Shown: piece by piece, positions 6,495-7,695 of the stretch
Numbering within the stretch: position 1 is the stretch's first letter
Layout: every line of letters starts with the position of its first letter
DNA from: an uncultured Clostridia bacterium
GTDB lineage: Bacteria; Bacillota; Clostridia; Oscillospirales; Acutalibacteraceae
Assembly (NCBI GenBank): GCA_937875885.1
Contig: CALEIO010000265.1
Location: forward strand, 1 to 7,695
Reading direction: 5' to 3'
DNA length: 7,695 nt
The notes under the pieces: generated by a model
What the model was told of the DNA's origin: nothing
The model's input: the letters and a program-made list of their open reading frames with translations, nothing else
The model's database searches: none
Program-made: the position numbers and the translations under genes

Positions 6495-7200
6495 TATCTT
6501 CTACCTCCTTAACAGGAAACAATACCGCACCAAGCATAGCTGCCGCAACAGAGCAGATTGTAATTGTAAGACCTGAAGAAACAACAGAAAGAGCCGGTAG
6601 ATAATAGAACAAGCAACTGAATATAATTGCCAAAAGTACCACAATGAGTATTTTTTCAGATTTTCTAACAACAGGTGTAACAATAGCCACAAACATTCCA
6701 TATATAGCCAGGCACAAAGCATTCATAACAGTCGTGGGTAAAACATTGCCGAGTACTGCACCAAATAAGGTACCGAAGGTCCAGCCAAGATACGGGAAAA
6801 CAGTAAGTCCTGCAAAGAAGCTTGTAGAAACTTCATTTTCGTTGCTTGCAACAGCAAAAATTTCATCTGTCATAAAGAAACCGAAGATGAGACGTCTGAT
6901 ACCTTTGAATTCTTTTGATGTCTTCTGCGAAAGAGAAACAGACATAAAGGAATATCTGAGGTTAATTGTGAGCTGCGATATAAGCATTTCTATGTATTGT
7001 CCGGGATGAAGCATAATGTTAATGCCTGCAAGCTGACCTGCTGATGTAAGGGTTGTCATAGATATTAGCACAGCCTGCCACCATTCGAAGCCGTATGAAA
7101 CTGCAAGAATTCCAAATGTAAAAGAAACGGATAGATAACCGAGTCCGATAGGAATTCCCGACCGCAGACCTTTGTTAAAACTTTTCATAGATAAATTCAC
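6484..7200 (-). CDS. azlC: AzlC family branched-chain amino-acid exporter large subunit
   Basis: This integral membrane protein of up to 238 aa is the large subunit of the AzlCD exporter. Recognisable family blocks are SGIPIGLGYLSVSFTFGILA (~14-33), TSAGQLAGINIML (~52-64), LTINLRYSFMSVSLS (~77-91) and FGFFMTDEIFAVA (~106-118). Hydrophobic helices then run to about residue 230. It pairs with AzlD, whose start it overlaps. The start is uncertain. GTG 7200 has AAAGG only 3 nt upstream. ATG 7188 (MKSFNKGLR, the usual look of homologues) has the same SD about 14 nt away. Both spacings are poor, so initiation may be weak compared with azlD. A sigma-A promoter lies just upstream. The substrate is inferred from the family (B. 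subtilis AzlCD). Confidence 0.93.
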   Translation of the reverse strand: MNLSMKSFNKGLRSGIPIGLGYLSVSFTFGILAVSYGFEWWQAVLISMTTLTSAGQLAGINIMLHPGQYIEMLISQLTINLRYSFMSVSLSQKTSKEFKGIRRLIFGFFMTDEIFAVASNENEVSTSFFAGLTVFPYLGWTFGTLFGAVLGNVLPTTVMNALCLAIYGMFVAIVTPVVRKSEKILIVVLLAIIFSCLFYYLPALSVVSSGLTITICSVAAAMLGAVLFPVKEVEDNEN

Positions 7201-7241
7201 TATCCTTTAGTGGTTGTGTTTGCTTTTGCTAAGTAAAGAAT

Positions 7242-7270
7242 ATTATACAATTTTTCGACAATATTATCAA
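7242..7270 (-). promoter_or_regulatory. Sigma-A promoter of azlCD
   Basis: On the minus strand TTGATA (7265-7270), a 17-bp spacer and a perfect TATAAT (7242-7247) lie between the upstream permease terminator and azlC. The spacer and -10 contain AATTGTA, identical to one half-site of the Bacillus OhrR operator. The matching inverted half is not present, so OhrR control remains a guess. Confidence 0.8.
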
Positions 7271-7278
7271 GTGCCGAC

Positions 7279-7318
7279 AAAATAAAAACATCGCAACAAC
7301 CAAAAAGCTGCTGCGATG
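7279..7318 (-). terminator. Rho-independent terminator after the ABC permease gene
   Basis: On the minus strand a 12-bp stem CATCGCAGCAGC / GTTGTTGCGATG (7289-7318, with two G-U pairs) and a six-base loop are followed by TTTTTATTTTG. It begins 13 nt after the permease stop and separates that transport operon from azlCD. Confidence 0.92.
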
Positions 7319-7331
7319 AATTATTATGTGA

Positions 7332-7695
7332 TTATCTGTCTTCTCTGAAATAAGGAAGACCGAGATGTGCGGGAGGCTGATGCTCACGCTTTTTACGCAT
7401 ACTTGTGAAGATGAGCACAATGATTGTAACAACGTAAGGGAGCATCTTGAAAAGCTCCTGTGTTTCTACACCAAGACCTGTGAGGTAGTTGTTTGCATTA
7501 CAAAGAGCACCAAAGAGGAATGCACCGAGAATTGCCATATTGGGCTTCCACAATGCAAAGATAACAAGAGCGATAGCCATCCATCCTCTGTCGCCGAAAG
7601 CATCGTTAGACCAGCAACCGTTTGCATAAGCCATTACGTACTGAAGTCCGCCAAGACCTGCGATTGCGCTACCGATACAAGTGGAAAGATACTTG
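7332..7695 (-). CDS. BMP/nucleoside-type ABC transporter permease, C-terminal part
   Basis: The gene enters from the right edge; 120 codons are visible, and the start lies outside the window. The frame stays open past Met 7634, so that Met is internal. The sequence runs KYLSTCIGSAIAGLGGLQ, then GCWSNDAFGDRGWMAIALVIFALW (~30-52), KPNMAILGAFLFGALC, and a last helix LPYVVTIIVLIFTS. It ends EHQPPAHLGLPYFREDR. This tail and the GDRGW motif are typical of the COG1079 permease (YufQ/NupQ type). That permease works with a second permease, an ATPase and a BMP-family lipoprotein to import nucleosides or related purines. It is the last gene of its operon, ending at a terminator; partners are expected beyond the right edge. 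Substrate is inferred from the family. Confidence 0.9.
   Translation of the reverse strand, partial: KYLSTCIGSAIAGLGGLQYVMAYANGCWSNDAFGDRGWMAIALVIFALWKPNMAILGAFLFGALCNANNYLTGLGVETQELFKMLPYVVTIIVLIFTSMRKKREHQPPAHLGLPYFREDR

Noticed and set aside
6644..7009. 121-codon plus-strand open frame opposite azlC
   Set aside because: azlC on the other strand is a clear family match. This frame has no recognisable motifs and no ribosome site.
7242..7260. Full OhrR operator at the azlC promoter
   Set aside because: Only one half-site (AATTGTA) is present; the inverted partner TACAATT is missing at the required distance.
7229..7432. 67-codon minus-strand frame covering the azlC promoter and permease end
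   Set aside because: It overlaps the permease stop, the terminator and a promoter, and the protein has no recognisable pattern.

Overview
The window (about 40% G+C) reads like a chromosomal segment from a Gram-positive, low-G+C bacterium, most likely a gut-type clostridium (Ruminococcaceae/Oscillospiraceae-like). This is inferred from the canonical sigma-A promoters with 17-bp spacers, strong SD sequences and T-tailed hairpin terminators, and from the protein families present. All supported genes are on the minus strand, so transcription runs right to left. I found no RNA gene, insertion sequence or CRISPR array, and no gene-free stretch longer than 300 bases.

From right to left: (1) The 3' end of a BMP/nucleoside-type ABC transporter permease enters from the right edge and ends at a terminator. 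(2) A promoter then drives azlC-azlD, a two-subunit branched-chain amino-acid exporter with overlapping genes, followed by a one-Cys OhrR/MarR-type regulator. The regulator has its own promoter and a perfect terminator. (3) A second unit has its own promoter and holds radC-like JAB protein, a WecB-superfamily UDP-sugar 2-epimerase of the CapG/WbjD/FnlC type, and an M18 aminopeptidase. The genes are spaced by 19 and about 29 nt and end at a terminator. (4) A third promoter drives a secreted protein with six exact 91-residue Ig-like repeats, a CxxC module and an InlB-like segment.

The most notable feature is at the left edge. The last ~40 residues of the Ig-repeat reading frame, still in frame, are the signature of phosphoglycerate kinase ([12 protein letters not shown]). 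The switch falls in a short word shared by both kinds of sequence, which suggests a chimeric join (assembly artefact or recombination) rather than a working fusion. The second point of interest is an organic-peroxide-type sensor next to an amino-acid exporter, with no ohr gene in view.
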